Positions 1-9,829 of a stretch of DNA of 64,000 bases are shown here, one piece after another; the first letter of the stretch is position 1; the number at the start of each line of letters is the position of its first letter. Position numbers and translations under genes: made by a program. The DNA is from Siphonodentalium dalli (Eukaryota > Mollusca > Scaphopoda > Gadilida > Siphonodentaliidae), in assembly GCA_032622095.1 (NCBI GenBank), contig CP136067.1:122981030-123045029 (forward strand), written 5' to 3'. Below the pieces are notes generated by a model. That model did no database searches, had not been told where the DNA came from, and saw only the letters and a list, made by a program, of their open reading frames with translations.

Positions 1-276
1 GTACAGTAGATAACTTAAACAAATATAAACTTTTGATATTATTGAAATTTAGGGGTATAAAATACTAATTTTGCGGCTAGACAAGTCAACAGGACCTTCT
101 GTCACTAGGAAATATTTTCTTTCCATGAAACATCTCGTTTCCCCTGGGTTTGGTTTTGTTTATGCAGAAGGCAATTTCTGAACAGCTTATGTTCTCCTAA
201 TGTGCTCTATATTGGTTGATATTCCATTGCCCTGTCAAATATAACATGGCTCCTATCCTGTTACAATGTTATTTAC

Positions 277-372
277 CATCATCTTTTTCTTTGGCAGACT
301 GCGATTCCTGAATTGTCACTGAAGATTGCTGAAGTGTCACTGAAGACCGGTCAGGCTCAGCTGCTACTACTT
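277..372 (-). CDS. Unrecognised minus-strand gene, exon 9 (duplicated exon, long copy)
   Basis: This 96-nt exon is the last one of the gene visible in the window. Read on the minus strand it has a polypyrimidine tract plus TTTCAG acceptor just above 372 and a GTAAAT donor just below 277. Entering with one borrowed base (G) it encodes EVVAAEPDRSSVTLQQ, then SSVTIQESQ, then SAKEKDDG, an acidic, Ser/Gln-rich and probably disordered segment. It is the sister of exon 934-1002 and differs by an in-frame 27-nt block that repeats the SSVT-x-Q motif. Length is a multiple of three and both ends are phase 1, so gain or loss of either copy keeps the frame. The gene continues beyond the left edge. Function unknown; the exon call is from splice signals and phase only. 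Confidence 0.6.
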
Positions 373-506
373 CTGAAATTGAAAACAACAGAGTCATCCA
401 AATAATCATTACTCACACAAACAGATGATCCATGAAGAATTTTGAATAATCACTCATTAAGCCGAAGTTGATTTAATCTGTCATTTAATATCAAGGTAAA
501 AATATA

Positions 507-704
507 TATATGGTAAAGGCACGACTGGCTTTTGTTGTGGGTATGCTGTTAAAATAGTCACACCCATTAAAACTGCCATAAGCATAAAGAATAGCAGAAT
601 ATAGACATGTTTTATTTTTATTCCAATCATAAATAGTATGTTATTGTCAAAGTCGTATGCGGTGTTATGTAAACAAAAACTGGTATTTGTAACATTTGTC
701 TGTT
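507..704. repeat. MITE-like dispersed palindromic element, copy 1 (right arm missing)
   Basis: Matches 3,924-4,104 over most of its length (TATATATGGTAAAGGC start; CTGCCATAAGCATAAAGAAT; GCGGTGTTATGTAAACAAAA). Its left arm (GCTGTTAAAATAGTCA then CCATTAAAACTGCCATAAGC) is the reverse complement of the right end of the copy at 4,100-4,150, so the full element has inverted termini. Chance ORFs on both strands lie here and are not genes. Confidence 0.75.
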
Positions 705-933
705 TACTAATTTTGCGGCTAGACAAGTCAACAGGACCTTCTGTCACCAGGGAATATTTTCTTTCCATGAAACATCTCATGTTCCCCCTGGGTTTGGTTT
801 TGTTTATGCAGAAGGCAATTTCTGAACAGCTTATGTTCTCCTAATGTGCTCTATATTGGTTGATATTCCATTGCCCTGTCAAATATAACATAGCTCCTAT
901 GTTATAATATGCTCCTATGACAATGTTATTTAC

Positions 934-1002
934 CATCATCTTTTTCTTTGGCAGATTGCTGAAGTGTCACTGAAGACCGGTCAGGCTCAGCTGCTACTTC
1001 TT
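934..1002 (-). CDS. Unrecognised minus-strand gene, exon 8 (duplicated exon, short copy)
   Basis: A 69-nt minus-strand exon with a TTTCAG acceptor above 1002 and a GTAAAT donor below 934. With the borrowed G from exon 1919-1957 it reads EEVAAEPDRSSVTLQQ then SAKEKDDG. Phase 1 at both ends, length divisible by three. It is the tandem duplicate of exon 277-372. Two near-identical exons in frame could be used together or as alternatives; the sequence cannot say which. Confidence 0.6.
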
Positions 1003-1271
1003 CTGAAATTGAAAACAACAGAGTCATCCAAATAAGCATCTAATCATTACTCACACAAACAGATGATCCATGAAGAATTTTGAATAATCACTCATTAAGC
1101 CGATGTTGATTTAATCTGTCATTTAAAATCAAGGTAAAATTGCACCCCTATTCAGAGCTCTTAATCACTTATCAATTAAGGTGCAATATTCATTCACTTT
1201 GGTTTCAATTGCCCTTTAAATCTAAATGTAAGTTCAGAGAAACAGAACATCAGAATCCAATATCAATGATT

Positions 1272-1755
1272 GGCACCTTACTCGTATTTAAATTTGTGAA
1301 GTACTATTTTTCACTCAGTTTTAAATTTGCGCACTTTGAATATGCGCACCCAGCTGTGCACATTCAAAACTGACAATATTTTTGAAAATATCTTGAATCT
1401 TATGACAGTTTCGATTAAATTATACAGTGAATAGAATACAACTGTTTCATAATTCTGTTATAAAGACAGGTGCTTATGATCCAAACAATCATTCTGAAAT
1501 GCATAATAAATATTTATGGAAATTATTGAATTGAACTTGAAAGAAGTAAACCACAACAAGTTAGGCTGCTAACTTCAGAAATTAAATCAACTCATGATTG
1601 TGTGTATTCTAAATGCATAATTAACTCACACCAGGGTTTCACTATTGTTTGTTATAACTTATGGGTCGTACTATTTTTCACTCAGTTTTAAATTCGCACA
1701 CCAATGAGTGTGCGTAAAATAATACTGCGTGAATTTAAATACGAGTAAGGTAATC
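1272..1755. repeat. MITE-like element with ~21-bp inverted ends
   Basis: The left end ACCTTACTCGTATTTAAATT is repeated in inverse at the right end (AATTTAAATACGAGTAAGGT). Just inside, GTACTATTTTTCACTCAG occurs as a direct repeat near both ends. It lies in an intron of the minus-strand gene. The small plus-strand ORF overlapping it is not a gene. Confidence 0.6.
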
Positions 1756-1918
1756 TAGCTACCATGGTCATCACATCAGTATTACTAATTAGAATGCAAC
1801 AAAGTATGCTATGAAGTTTTATTAACCATTGTGAAATGGGTTCAAATTCAGGTTCAACTTTTTGAAAATCAAACCAAGCAAACAGAGCATCAGGCAGTGT
1901 CTTGCGGTGCTAGCTTAC

Positions 1919-1957
1919 CTATTGTTGTGACACTGTCATGGTCATCTGTTTTCTTCA
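1919..1957 (-). CDS. Unrecognised minus-strand gene, exon 7 (39-nt microexon)
   Basis: On the minus strand, TTATCAG acceptor and GTAAGC donor flank 39 nt. Taking the single T left by exon 2871-3026, it reads L-KKTDDHDSVTTI and leaves a G, which the next exon completes as Glu. It is short and charged, like the exons that follow. The call rests on fitting both neighbours' phases and having consensus splice sites; a 39-nt exon is below what a frame scan alone can support. Confidence 0.5.
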
Positions 1958-2870
1958 CTGATAACGAGATATACCCATATAATTAGGTTACACATTGTCA
2001 ATAAATTCAAATGTTTATACTGCCTACAATAAGCAGTTGTGCTGAGACCAGAACCTCCTGTTCCTTTTGGAATTGCTAGAGTGGATTTGTATGGGTAAAT
2101 CATAATCTGGTTTTTGCAGGACAACAAATTTCATAGAATTTCAAAACATGTTAATTAAACAGTTAAAATATCCAATCTGATAAGTATTATGAACTGTCTA
2201 GCAGATTATTTTTTTTGGCTACTGCCATGCAAAAACAAACATTCTTGTGATTTTAAATAGTGTAACATTCCCTACTCGTGCATGCAAACTTAATCAATTT
2301 CTAATGGATTCATGCCCTCGACTTAGAAAATTCAAAATGTATTAATCAATCACATGTAAATACAAGTTTCTATTTGTGTTGAATAGTGTAGACTTTAGTT
2401 AGATGGTATTTAAAGTTGATATCATATGTTTAGATTAAAATTACGATTTGTTGTGGGACTTGTGGATACATTTCAAGGTTATCTAGGACACTGCTATTGC
2501 TGTGTGATTAATTATGGGCTAAATAAAATAGTGATGTTTCCGGTATCCTGTCTGCGACTAGTCCTGACCACTGCCCTTAATAATTTTTATCAACCTGTAA
2601 AAACAAAACTTAAAAACAATAGCATTTTGTCCCCCGGGGACTATAGAAACGGGCTCTGTCTGTCCGTTCATCACACTTTTGAGTACCTTCATAGTGTAAT
2701 TATCTCCTCCTAAATATTTTATCCCAGAGATTTGAAACTTCAGAATATTGTTGTCCATATATTAAAGATGTGCAACATGTATATAGATGACGGAATTTTT
2801 TTTTTTCCCTATGTAATTACCAGAAACATCACTATTTTTTATGCCTAATGTAAGGTCAGATTCAACTCAC
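1958..2870. other. Intron with decayed repeat sequence
   Basis: No gene-like content. Around 2,500-2,720 there is repeat-like sequence (CCCCGGGGACTATAGAAACG, CTGTCTGTCCGTTC) resembling the microsatellite-bearing elements elsewhere in the window. ORFs on both strands here lack splice or codon support. Confidence 0.4.
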
Positions 2871-3026
2871 ATTTGAATTTGAGAAGGTCTCTTTTCTTCA
2901 AAATCTCCTTGAGCTGGCTACTGCCATATCTTGATGGATGCTTCATCGGATATGGCAGACCTTCAACTTCAACACTGCTCAAATCACAGTAGGGGAATCT
3001 CTTCCCTGCCACACCTCTAGCTTCTG
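2871..3026 (-). CDS. Unrecognised minus-strand gene, exon 6
   Basis: A 156-nt minus-strand exon: CATTGCAG acceptor above 3026 and GTGAGT donor below 2871. It enters in phase 1 and leaves in phase 1. It encodes 51 residues: EARGVAGKRFPYCDL, then SSVEVEGLPYPMKHPSRYGS, then SQLKEILKKRDLLKFK. The LPYPMKHPSRYGSSQL stretch followed by a basic amphipathic segment looks like a conserved globular piece, not low-complexity sequence. I do not recognise the family. Together with exon 3708-3782 it reads continuously across the junction (NSKY-S-EARG). Confidence 0.7.
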
Positions 3027-3707
3027 CTGCAATGTGATGAAAATGTGAGTCTGATTAATACATTTACTCAGATTTCAATTATGTTTAGCTGTATTGGGTG
3101 TTGATTAATACTCGTAATACTATATTATTATTTTTTAAAACTACCATCATTTTATTCATTTTTCTGGTTTTGGCATACTAGCAGTTATGAGCTGGGTTGA
3201 AACGATATCAGTATATTTTATTATGAATGTAGTTATTTGATGCCAGGGTGTATTGCATATCACAACAGGCTATAATAACAGCCCAAATTTCTATCCGGAT
3301 GGTGGAATAGAGAATACATGTACATGTCACCTTTTTGCTTGTACAGTTTTCAATTTTGTTAAGTCGTAGCATCATTTCCCATCAAGTTTACTTTTCACAG
3401 CACAGGACAAATGCTATCTCAAATTAATGAGAAAATTAGCTTTATATGATGTAATTGCAACAATATTCTTTTAGAGATAGTGCCAAATCTTTGACTGCAA
3501 TATTGAAAATAAATTTCTAACTGCACTCTAGTGTGCTTCAGATAAATTTGCATGATAATCGCAATCAATTTATGATTCTATTACATATTCTTGGCGGAAT
3601 TATGCTCACAAATAATTTCAACAAAAACAATCCCCTCATTGAAATATTCTTGAATTCCATAAATTAATAGCTGGCTAACAAGAGTAAATTGTCAGTTAAA
3701 TACTCAC
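3027..3707. other. Intron between exons 5 and 6
   Basis: AT-rich unique-looking sequence with no supported feature. Confidence 0.5.
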
Positions 3708-3782
3708 AATATTTTGAATTAAAAAGATCCTGAACCTTTTTTGTCAGGAACTTGGGTTCTTCCAGTTGAGGTGGTGTGGGTC
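3708..3782 (-). CDS. Unrecognised minus-strand gene, exon 5
   Basis: A 75-nt minus-strand exon with TTTTTACAG acceptor above 3782 and GTGAGTA donor below 3708. It completes a Gly codon from exon 5174-5321 and then reads PTPPQLEEPKFLTKK and VQDLFNSKY, leaving one T that exon 2871-3026 completes to Ser. Proline-rich start then a helix-like basic/hydrophobic stretch. Phase agreement on both sides is the main evidence. Confidence 0.65.
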
Positions 3783-3923
3783 CTGTAAAAATCATAAGAC
3801 AATTTGAATGTAAATGTGATTGTCCCTCCAAAAGACAATTCATGGGACCACAGAAATCAATGGTGTCTGTCTGCCATAATCGGTTTCTGGATGTTGTCTT
3901 AAGTAGTAATTAAATTTAACAAT

Positions 3924-4150
3924 ATATATATGGTAAAGGCGCGATTGGCTTTTAAAACTGCCATAAGCATAAAGAATAGTAGAATATAGACATGTTTTGT
4001 TCTTAAAACAATCTTAAATATCGCATAAATACTATGTTATTGTCAAGGTCATATGCGGTGTTATGTAAACAAAAGCTGGTATCTGTAACGTTTGTCTGCT
4101 TATGGCGGTTTAATGGATTTTGACTATTTTAACAGCAATACCAACCGTGA
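3924..4150. repeat. MITE-like dispersed palindromic element, copy 2 (left arm shortened)
   Basis: Homologous to 507-704. Its right end (GACTATTTTAACAGCAATAC) is the inverse of the left arm of copy 1, showing the family has terminal inverted repeats. It lies in the intron between exons 4 and 5 of the minus-strand gene. Confidence 0.65.
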
Positions 4151-5173
4151 AGGCCATCCATGCCTTTAATGGTTAGGGACACAGGTCAAGATCGTATGGT
4201 TTATTATCATGGAGAGTGTCGAAAATTCCAGAAATGTAACTAGTATATATTTATACTACTAGGTTTGAACTGCAGTTTCACTGTGGTGATTGGTGAAACA
4301 TTACTTTGTGTGTTGCATGCCTGAAATTATTAATTTTGACCCGACTTATATGCATTCTAAGCAGAAAACTCAAACTATAAAGACGTATATCATTGCGTTT
4401 AACTTTTGTTTTAGTGACCATTATATCTTTCAGATGGATCTGTTTTAATGTTTCGTGTACCTTTATTTAACAACATACATAGGTGTTAACAATACATATT
4501 TCCACTTCTAGGTGGTTATCCAATGTGTTTCTTTAGTTGTGGCATGGCTTGAAGCTGCGGCCATATTGACAGCCATTTCATATGGCTGGAATTGCATTAT
4601 TTTCTGCCCTTTTCATTACATTGGCTCCTGTACTCAATTTTATACAAACTATAAATCTCTGTGAAAAACATTTCTCTGTAGTGGATTTTAGCGAAGTTTA
4701 GATATGTTATAATACATGGGACTTTCCTGCTTAGAATGATAACAAAAATGCTTTTTGGAATAACATGACCACACTACATGTGCTGTCAGAAGGACAAATT
4801 AGTTGTGACATTACAACTTTTCATTGAGAAATCCTTATAAACACCTGTAAGTGTGTAATGTACTTGCATGAGTATTTTATGGCACAGTTATTTCGTACCA
4901 TGGGAACCTGTGATTTCATAATAAGGTCTGTCCTACTTTTATTGTGGAGTTATCCCCGCAACATGCAGAATTGTAGAGTCAATATCTCAATATAATATGA
5001 ATTTTAACCACACTGAAGGCCTTAATTGGGTCTCCTAAATGCTTGGAAGGGTATATCATTATTGAAAATGCCAGCGTTCCCATATGTGGTCAAGGAGCAT
5101 TACCAAAATATTGTTTATACTGGTTTAATGTTTCAGCCTCTGTTAGTCAGCATCATAGTTATGATGAACTTAC
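4151..5173. other. Intron, no further feature seen
   Basis: AT-rich, no repeat or exon that I can support. Confidence 0.5.
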
Positions 5174-5321
5174 CACAAACATGATTTAATATATCCCTCT
5201 GAATATCAGGTCTGTTTTCAAAAAAAATTGTAATATCTGGCGACCCAAGCAAATCTGTTTCCCTGCTGCTCTTAATGAGCAGAACTCCGACTGAGAGTCC
5301 AGAATTTGTGAGTTTGTTGCA
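5174..5321 (-). CDS. Unrecognised minus-strand gene, exon 4
   Basis: A 148-nt minus-strand exon: ATATTTCAG acceptor above 5321 and GTAAGTTC donor below 5174. It starts in phase 0 after exon 7175-7362 and leaves a G. The 49 residues run CNKLTNSGLSVGVLLIKSSR, ETDLLGSPDITIFFENRP, DIQRDILNHVC. The alternation SVGVLLI ... DITIFFE suggests beta strands of a small globular domain. The preceding exon is basic and helical, so exons 7175-7362 and 5174-5321 probably form one conserved unit. Family not recognised. Confidence 0.72.
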
Positions 5322-5469
5322 CTGAAATATAATAAAGCAGTTTAAAACTCAAAGCTCACTGTGAGATTTGTTCAGCAAAGTGATGGGCGGTTAACCTAGA
5401 AAACAACTCATTTCGGTTTGAAACAATGCCAACCATACCCGATTGACTTGATTCAGTTCCAACCAATGC

Positions 5470-6046
5470 ATGGTTTTTTAGTTGAGTTTATATGGTTTGA
5501 CGAGGGATGGTGGGCGGGCGGGCGGACCTAAAGAATGCCTTATAACTTTGACATTTGTGAACGGATTCAAAAACATTTTGGTATGTGAGTTGCTCCCAAT
5601 GACTATTTACTGCCTGTAGAAAATGGGTCACGTCCAAACTTTTTGACAAAAGTTATCCATCTTTGATGACTTTTTGCATTTTTTTCACCGTTAGTGCGAT
5701 TACTGATTCAAATATTAACTGATTCAAACCATATTTGATATACGAGTCTCTTGCAAGAATATCTCAGATGAGTTCGAAAACCAGGTTTGTCTAAATTTTT
5801 CCCCCGAAGTTATGGACCTTAGTTTGTCTATTTTTAGCATGTTTTTCACTGTTAGCGCAATAATTCAATTAAATATTAACTGATTCAAACCATATTTGAT
5901 ATATGAGTCTCTTGCAACAATATCTCGGACGAGTTACAAAACCAGGTTTGTCCGACTTTTTGGGCCTTATTGCCAAGTTATTGGCAGAAGTTTTTTTCGA
6001 CTGCCAATAAACTCGACAGCATCTTTGATGCGTACCCCTTGTTTTT
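5470..6046 (+). mobile_element. Helentron-like non-autonomous element (GGGC microsatellite, ~170-bp repeats, hairpin-CTTGTT end)
   Basis: It starts with a GACGAGGGATGGTGGGCGGG-type G-rich microsatellite, then holds about three diverged ~170-bp repeats (TTTTTCACCGTTAGCGC, TGATTCAAACCATATTTGAT, ATCTCGGACGAGTT). It ends in a small stem-loop GCATCTTTGATGC followed by CCCCTTGTT. The same plan is seen at 9,029-9,541 and 11,032-12,178. Microsatellite, tandem core and hairpin end match Helentron/HINE-type elements. Boundaries approximate. Confidence 0.6.
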
Positions 6047-7174
6047 AAACGTTTATATCTCCTTGTATATCGTCAAATTATCGGCCTCTATGATCAATAA
6101 TGTGTAGAATATGTCAATTTTGACTGCTACTGTGTTATCGTAAGCAACTGTTTTTGTCTTTTTTTCCAACAGTCCAGTAAACACTGACAAAAAGGGCCCA
6201 GTTTGGTGCTATTTTACTCGCTTCGATGAGAGACGCCTGTATGTGTTGTTTTATGCTTCCCGAATCCCCGAAATATTCCAGTTTTCTTATGATGTTACTT
6301 CACTTTGCATCTTTTTGTACAAATGCACAGCTGTCCACTGATTAAGTAGCTCAAAATGCACACAATACTTAATGGTAAATAACCAAAAAAAACAATCAAC
6401 AGTTACACTGCGTAGTATTATGTTAATAACTCAATATATTGAACTACTGATTCATCTGCGATGTCACGCGTGGGTGGTAAATTGGGAATTGGCCCCAAAT
6501 TAGCTGCAACATCACCTGATCCCCTTGATCTTGGCACAATTGTCTTCATACTTGATTAATACCCACCGAACCTTTGAGGTCTCTTCTCAACACATATATG
6601 CAATGTACTTAAAGAAAACGCAACCAAAAACTGAGTGTGAACTCTTTTAGTCAAAACTGAAACTATATTAAACCCAAGTCAAAATTTCAAAACATATCAC
6701 TTGTTTTGCAATACAATATAAACAGTGCTTACACATTAAGCAGTGTGGGAGGAAGGGACTTAAACCATGCTTGGCACAGTATATGACCATGAATATTTGA
6801 CCGGTACCATTTTCAAATGACAAGCACCAAGAAACAAATATTTTTGCCTCTTTATTCTGAGATTATAAAACAACTTGAAACTGGTCAAATTTATTTTGTT
6901 TTTGGTTGATCTATTACACCTCTCATTTCTCAGTTAGGCTCAAACACAATATCACAATTCCCTGCTACTAGTAATTCCAAAATTGCGACGTCAAGTTAAT
7001 GGCATAATTGCTTGTCCGGATTAGTTTGAGATACCATATCTCCGATCTTATGCGGAGATTTGCGCTGAAAGTTTACAAACAAATGGAGAACAGCTTGCTT
7101 AACGAATACGCCATTGTGTTATGCGAGAGCTTCTTTCCATTTTAAACTGAATCGCTCAATATGACAACACTTAC
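6047..7174. other. Intron, no supported feature
   Basis: No exon with both splice signals or repeat partner recognised. Confidence 0.45.
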
Positions 7175-7362
7175 AGTTGCAAAAAGATCCTTCCTCAGCT
7201 TTTTTTGATATTGGCTGACCGATCTTTCATCCGGTGTTTCTTCGGTTGTTTTTTCAACCTTATCTTGGATTTCTCTCTTTTCTTTCAAAGATAGTTCCTG
7301 ATATAATTTTGAAGCGTGCTTTTGCCTCGCCCCGTGTGTCCCTTCAACATCTTTATAATTTT
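7175..7362 (-). CDS. Unrecognised minus-strand gene, exon 3 (basic, possibly HMG-box-like)
   Basis: A 188-nt minus-strand exon with a clear CTAAC branch-point-like site, pyrimidines, TTTCCAG acceptor above 7362 and GTAAGT donor below 7175. Using the G from exon 7851-7968 it reads E-NYKDVEGTHGARQKHASKLY, QELSLKEKREIQDKVEKTTE, ETPDERSVSQYQKKLRKDLF, AT and ends in phase 0. LYQELSLKEKREIQDKVEK resembles the last helix of HMG-box-like folds (W/Y-x-x-L-x-x-x-E-K), and the previous exon supplies an aromatic AFLEHFY. This similarity is weak and is inference. The strong evidence is splice sites plus phase. Confidence 0.72.
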
Positions 7363-7850
7363 CTGGAAATTTAGTTATATCGGTTAGTATATATGTAATA
7401 TTGCTCAGTCTCCCTAACAGCATTGAACCTTTTTTGTGTATTATACATTAAATAATCAACATAATCTTGGAAATTTATCATTGAAATACATTCTATCAGC
7501 CCTCTTAATTCAGATTGTTTGGCTTCGGTAATCTGATACAGCAACTATTTGTTGTGGCCCAGTTTGCTTCATCAAATGGATTTGGCATTGCTGATTGCCA
7601 AAGCCAATTATGAGGGCTTCACTGTGCGCCTATTTCACCAATACAAACTAATATTTTATTGTCCAGCCACTACACCTTTTGATCAAGGTAACAATTAACT
7701 ATTATTGCCAAACAATTCAATGTCAGTTGACTCTTTCATATAAAAACATTTGAATTACGCAAAATGGAAACATTCAGTTGTTCAGTTGCCCAAATTAATC
7801 AATTAGAACGCCTGTCAAAAAGTCACCACCACATATGCTTTACACATTAC
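7363..7850. other. Intron between exons 2 and 3
   Basis: Nothing supported. A plus-strand ORF from 7,764 is the antisense shadow of exon 7851-7968. Confidence 0.5.
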
Positions 7851-7968
7851 CTTCATTGCTGTAGAAATGCTCTAGGAAGGCATCCCACAGCCCCTTCTTC
7901 CGTCTCAATCGGATGGGCCGACTCTTTTCTTTCGGTTTTGAGTTTGTACCTCGATTGTGAATCCATGT
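7851..7968 (-). CDS. Unrecognised minus-strand gene, exon 2
   Basis: A 118-nt minus-strand exon: CATTCTTGCAG acceptor above 7968, GTAATG donor below 7851. It starts in phase 0 and leaves a G. The residues are TWIHNRGTNSKPKEKSRPIR, LRRKKGLWDAFLEHFYSNE. The first half is strongly basic (possible nuclear localisation or DNA contact); the second half, GLWDAFLEHFY, is an aromatic amphipathic helix. With exon 7175-7362 this gives the layout basic arm, aromatic helix, then K/E-rich helix. Function unknown. Confidence 0.68.
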
Positions 7969-8183
7969 CTGCAAGAATGGGATACATCTCATAAAATGTT
8001 TTATCCCATAATTTGGCCATAAAAGCAGTTTCATAATTATCGGTAATAGACACGTTTAATATCGGCGTGTGCGATGACGTCACAGCGTTCTTCAAATAAC
8101 TTGCGATCGCTGTAGTTTATGATTGTTGTTTTTTCGATGAATATTTCGCGTTGCTTCGGGTTTATTTGATCATGTGATAAAAG

Positions 8184-8332
8184 GTATCTCACACTCGTCC
8201 TATTTTATACGTAATTTATCAACCTCGTCCTCTAAATTCTATTTGAGCCTCGGTAAACCTCGGCTCAAATCGAATTTAGTGAACTCGGTTGATAAATTCC
8301 GTATAAAATAGAAACTCATGTGAGATCCTCTA
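8184..8332. repeat. Palindromic MITE-like element
   Basis: Two ~70-bp arms form an imperfect inverted repeat around a TAAA centre: ATCTCACACTCGTCCTATTT at the left against AAATAGAAACTCATGTGAGAT at the right, and TTTGAGCCTCGG against CCTCGGCTCAAA at the centre. No ORF. Confidence 0.8.
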
Positions 8333-9028
8333 TATATATTTCAATTCATTGAGCTTTGACAGACTTTTTAGATGAGTGTCAGCAAAAGAGTTAATAATGA
8401 TGTTTGCTGATGTTGATGGTCGCTGATGATGATTTTTGCTGTTGATAATGATTATATTCATGCTATGTGGCCACTAAAACTAACTGAGTCGCGATACATG
8501 AATTGTTACAAACACATTGTGTATATATATGACATGTTTATCTACCATTCTTGTGACCGATCCATCACACAAATTACATTTTAGGAGTTTTTTAAATGAC
8601 AAAATTATTGGATTTGTGTTCGACAATTAGCTTTTTTGAGTAAGTTCTCCCTACATTCAAATGTAAAACTGTCGGACGATTATCTCGATTTGCTAAATTC
8701 TCCAAACCTGCGAGTTCACACGAATATGCCTAATGGAAATTGAATTCAATGGACAAAATCGCCTACACCTGATTTTTTTATATAATTATTTAATAAATAT
8801 TCAAAAATATATATCAGTCACTTTGTGGTATGTTTTAACATAACACGCATGATGGGAGGTTATCAAATAATGTTGAAATCTAAGAACTATTTGTTTAAAG
8901 TGCGCAAGAATATACCTGGAAATGTTGTTTTAATTTCTCTGGCAATTGATGTGACGTCTGACAGTTTATTAACGATTTTGATCAGTCAATGATGTCGACT
9001 GCAGTAATGATACAAATGTTTTATTTTA
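8333..9028. other. Intron, no supported feature
   Basis: Short ATGATG/TGATGATG runs near 8,395-8,450 only. Confidence 0.45.
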
Positions 9029-9541
9029 CCCCCACTTTCAATGAAAATGGGGGGGTATACTGGATTGACTGCGTCTGTCCGCCCGTCCGTCCATCCGTAT
9101 GTCACGCTTTCTCCATCCGTTTGTCCGTCCGTCCGACCTCATAACTCGAACAACTATGAACCGATTTCAATAATTTTTTGTATGCAATCTCCTTAGGACG
9201 GTCTCTCCGCATGATGCTAATTGCAGTTCGGTCCGACTTTTTTTTTTAAGTTACGCCTCTTTTTCGACTTATTTTTGGTATACATACTTCTCACAATACC
9301 CTCTCTACATGATGTGGCTAGGGATTGGCTCAGACTGTTTTTCGTAATATTACACCTCATTTTCGATTTATTTTGACTTAGAAAATTCTGTCTGACTTAA
9401 TAACTTTAACAAATATGAACAGATTTGAATAATTTTTTCTGTACAAGCTTCTTGTGACACCATATCGATATTAATAGTCCGAATTTTTCTTTAAAGTTGC
9501 CACAGTGGGGGTATGCTAGCACTCGAGTGCACACCTCTTGT
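9029..9541 (+). mobile_element. Helentron-like non-autonomous element
   Basis: Starts near CCCCACTTTCAATGAAAATG, with a (GTCC/GTCCGTCC) microsatellite at about 9,070-9,130, then diverged repeats of AACAACTATGAACCGATTT type. It ends in the perfect 12-bp palindrome GCACTCGAGTGC followed by ACACCTCTTGTT. Same end plan as 5,470-6,046 and 11,032-12,178. Confidence 0.6.
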
Positions 9542-9682
9542 TGCCAATCTGTTATCGCCAATTTTATCAAGTAATTTCATAGGAAAGGTAGATAATGATG
9601 ATGTTCAATGATGATGATGTTAGCTGATGATCGATGCACAATAGCAACTGTTAGTTTGATATTATATAAATTCTTGACTTAC

Positions 9683-9799
9683 TTTAATTTTTTCAGTTGG
9701 CAATCCCTCATATTTCTTCGCCAGTTCTGCTATCTTTATTTGGTTTTCTGGGGAACTTGTGTTTGACAGTCCGTCTTTATAGGATTCTTCAAGGACCGC
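9683..9799 (-). CDS. Unrecognised minus-strand gene, most upstream exon seen
   Basis: The donor GTAAGT directly below 9683 is clear on the minus strand. The upper limit (CATTCAAG|G, about 9799) is a weak acceptor and uncertain, because repeat sequence begins about 30 bp above it. In frame it reads AVLEESYKDGLSNTSSPENQ, IKIAELAKKYEGLPTEKIK and leaves phase 0, which fits exon 7851-7968. The repeat block at 9,830 may have been inserted beside the exon or may cover its true start. Upstream exons were not found in the window. Confidence 0.5.
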
Positions 9800-9829
9800 C
9801 TTGAATGGTCCAAAATCAAAATGATGAAT

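Larger units (their letters stand above)
64..1139. repeat. Exon-containing tandem segmental duplication
   Basis: Segment 64-501 recurs at 705-1139 (offset 641) with high identity. Each copy carries one minus-strand exon (277-372 and 934-1002) and its flanking intron sequence. The ~200 bp between the copies (502-704) is a copy of a palindromic dispersed element, also present at 3,924-4,150, whose right arm is missing here. The duplication breakpoint therefore appears to lie inside that element. Confidence 0.9.
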
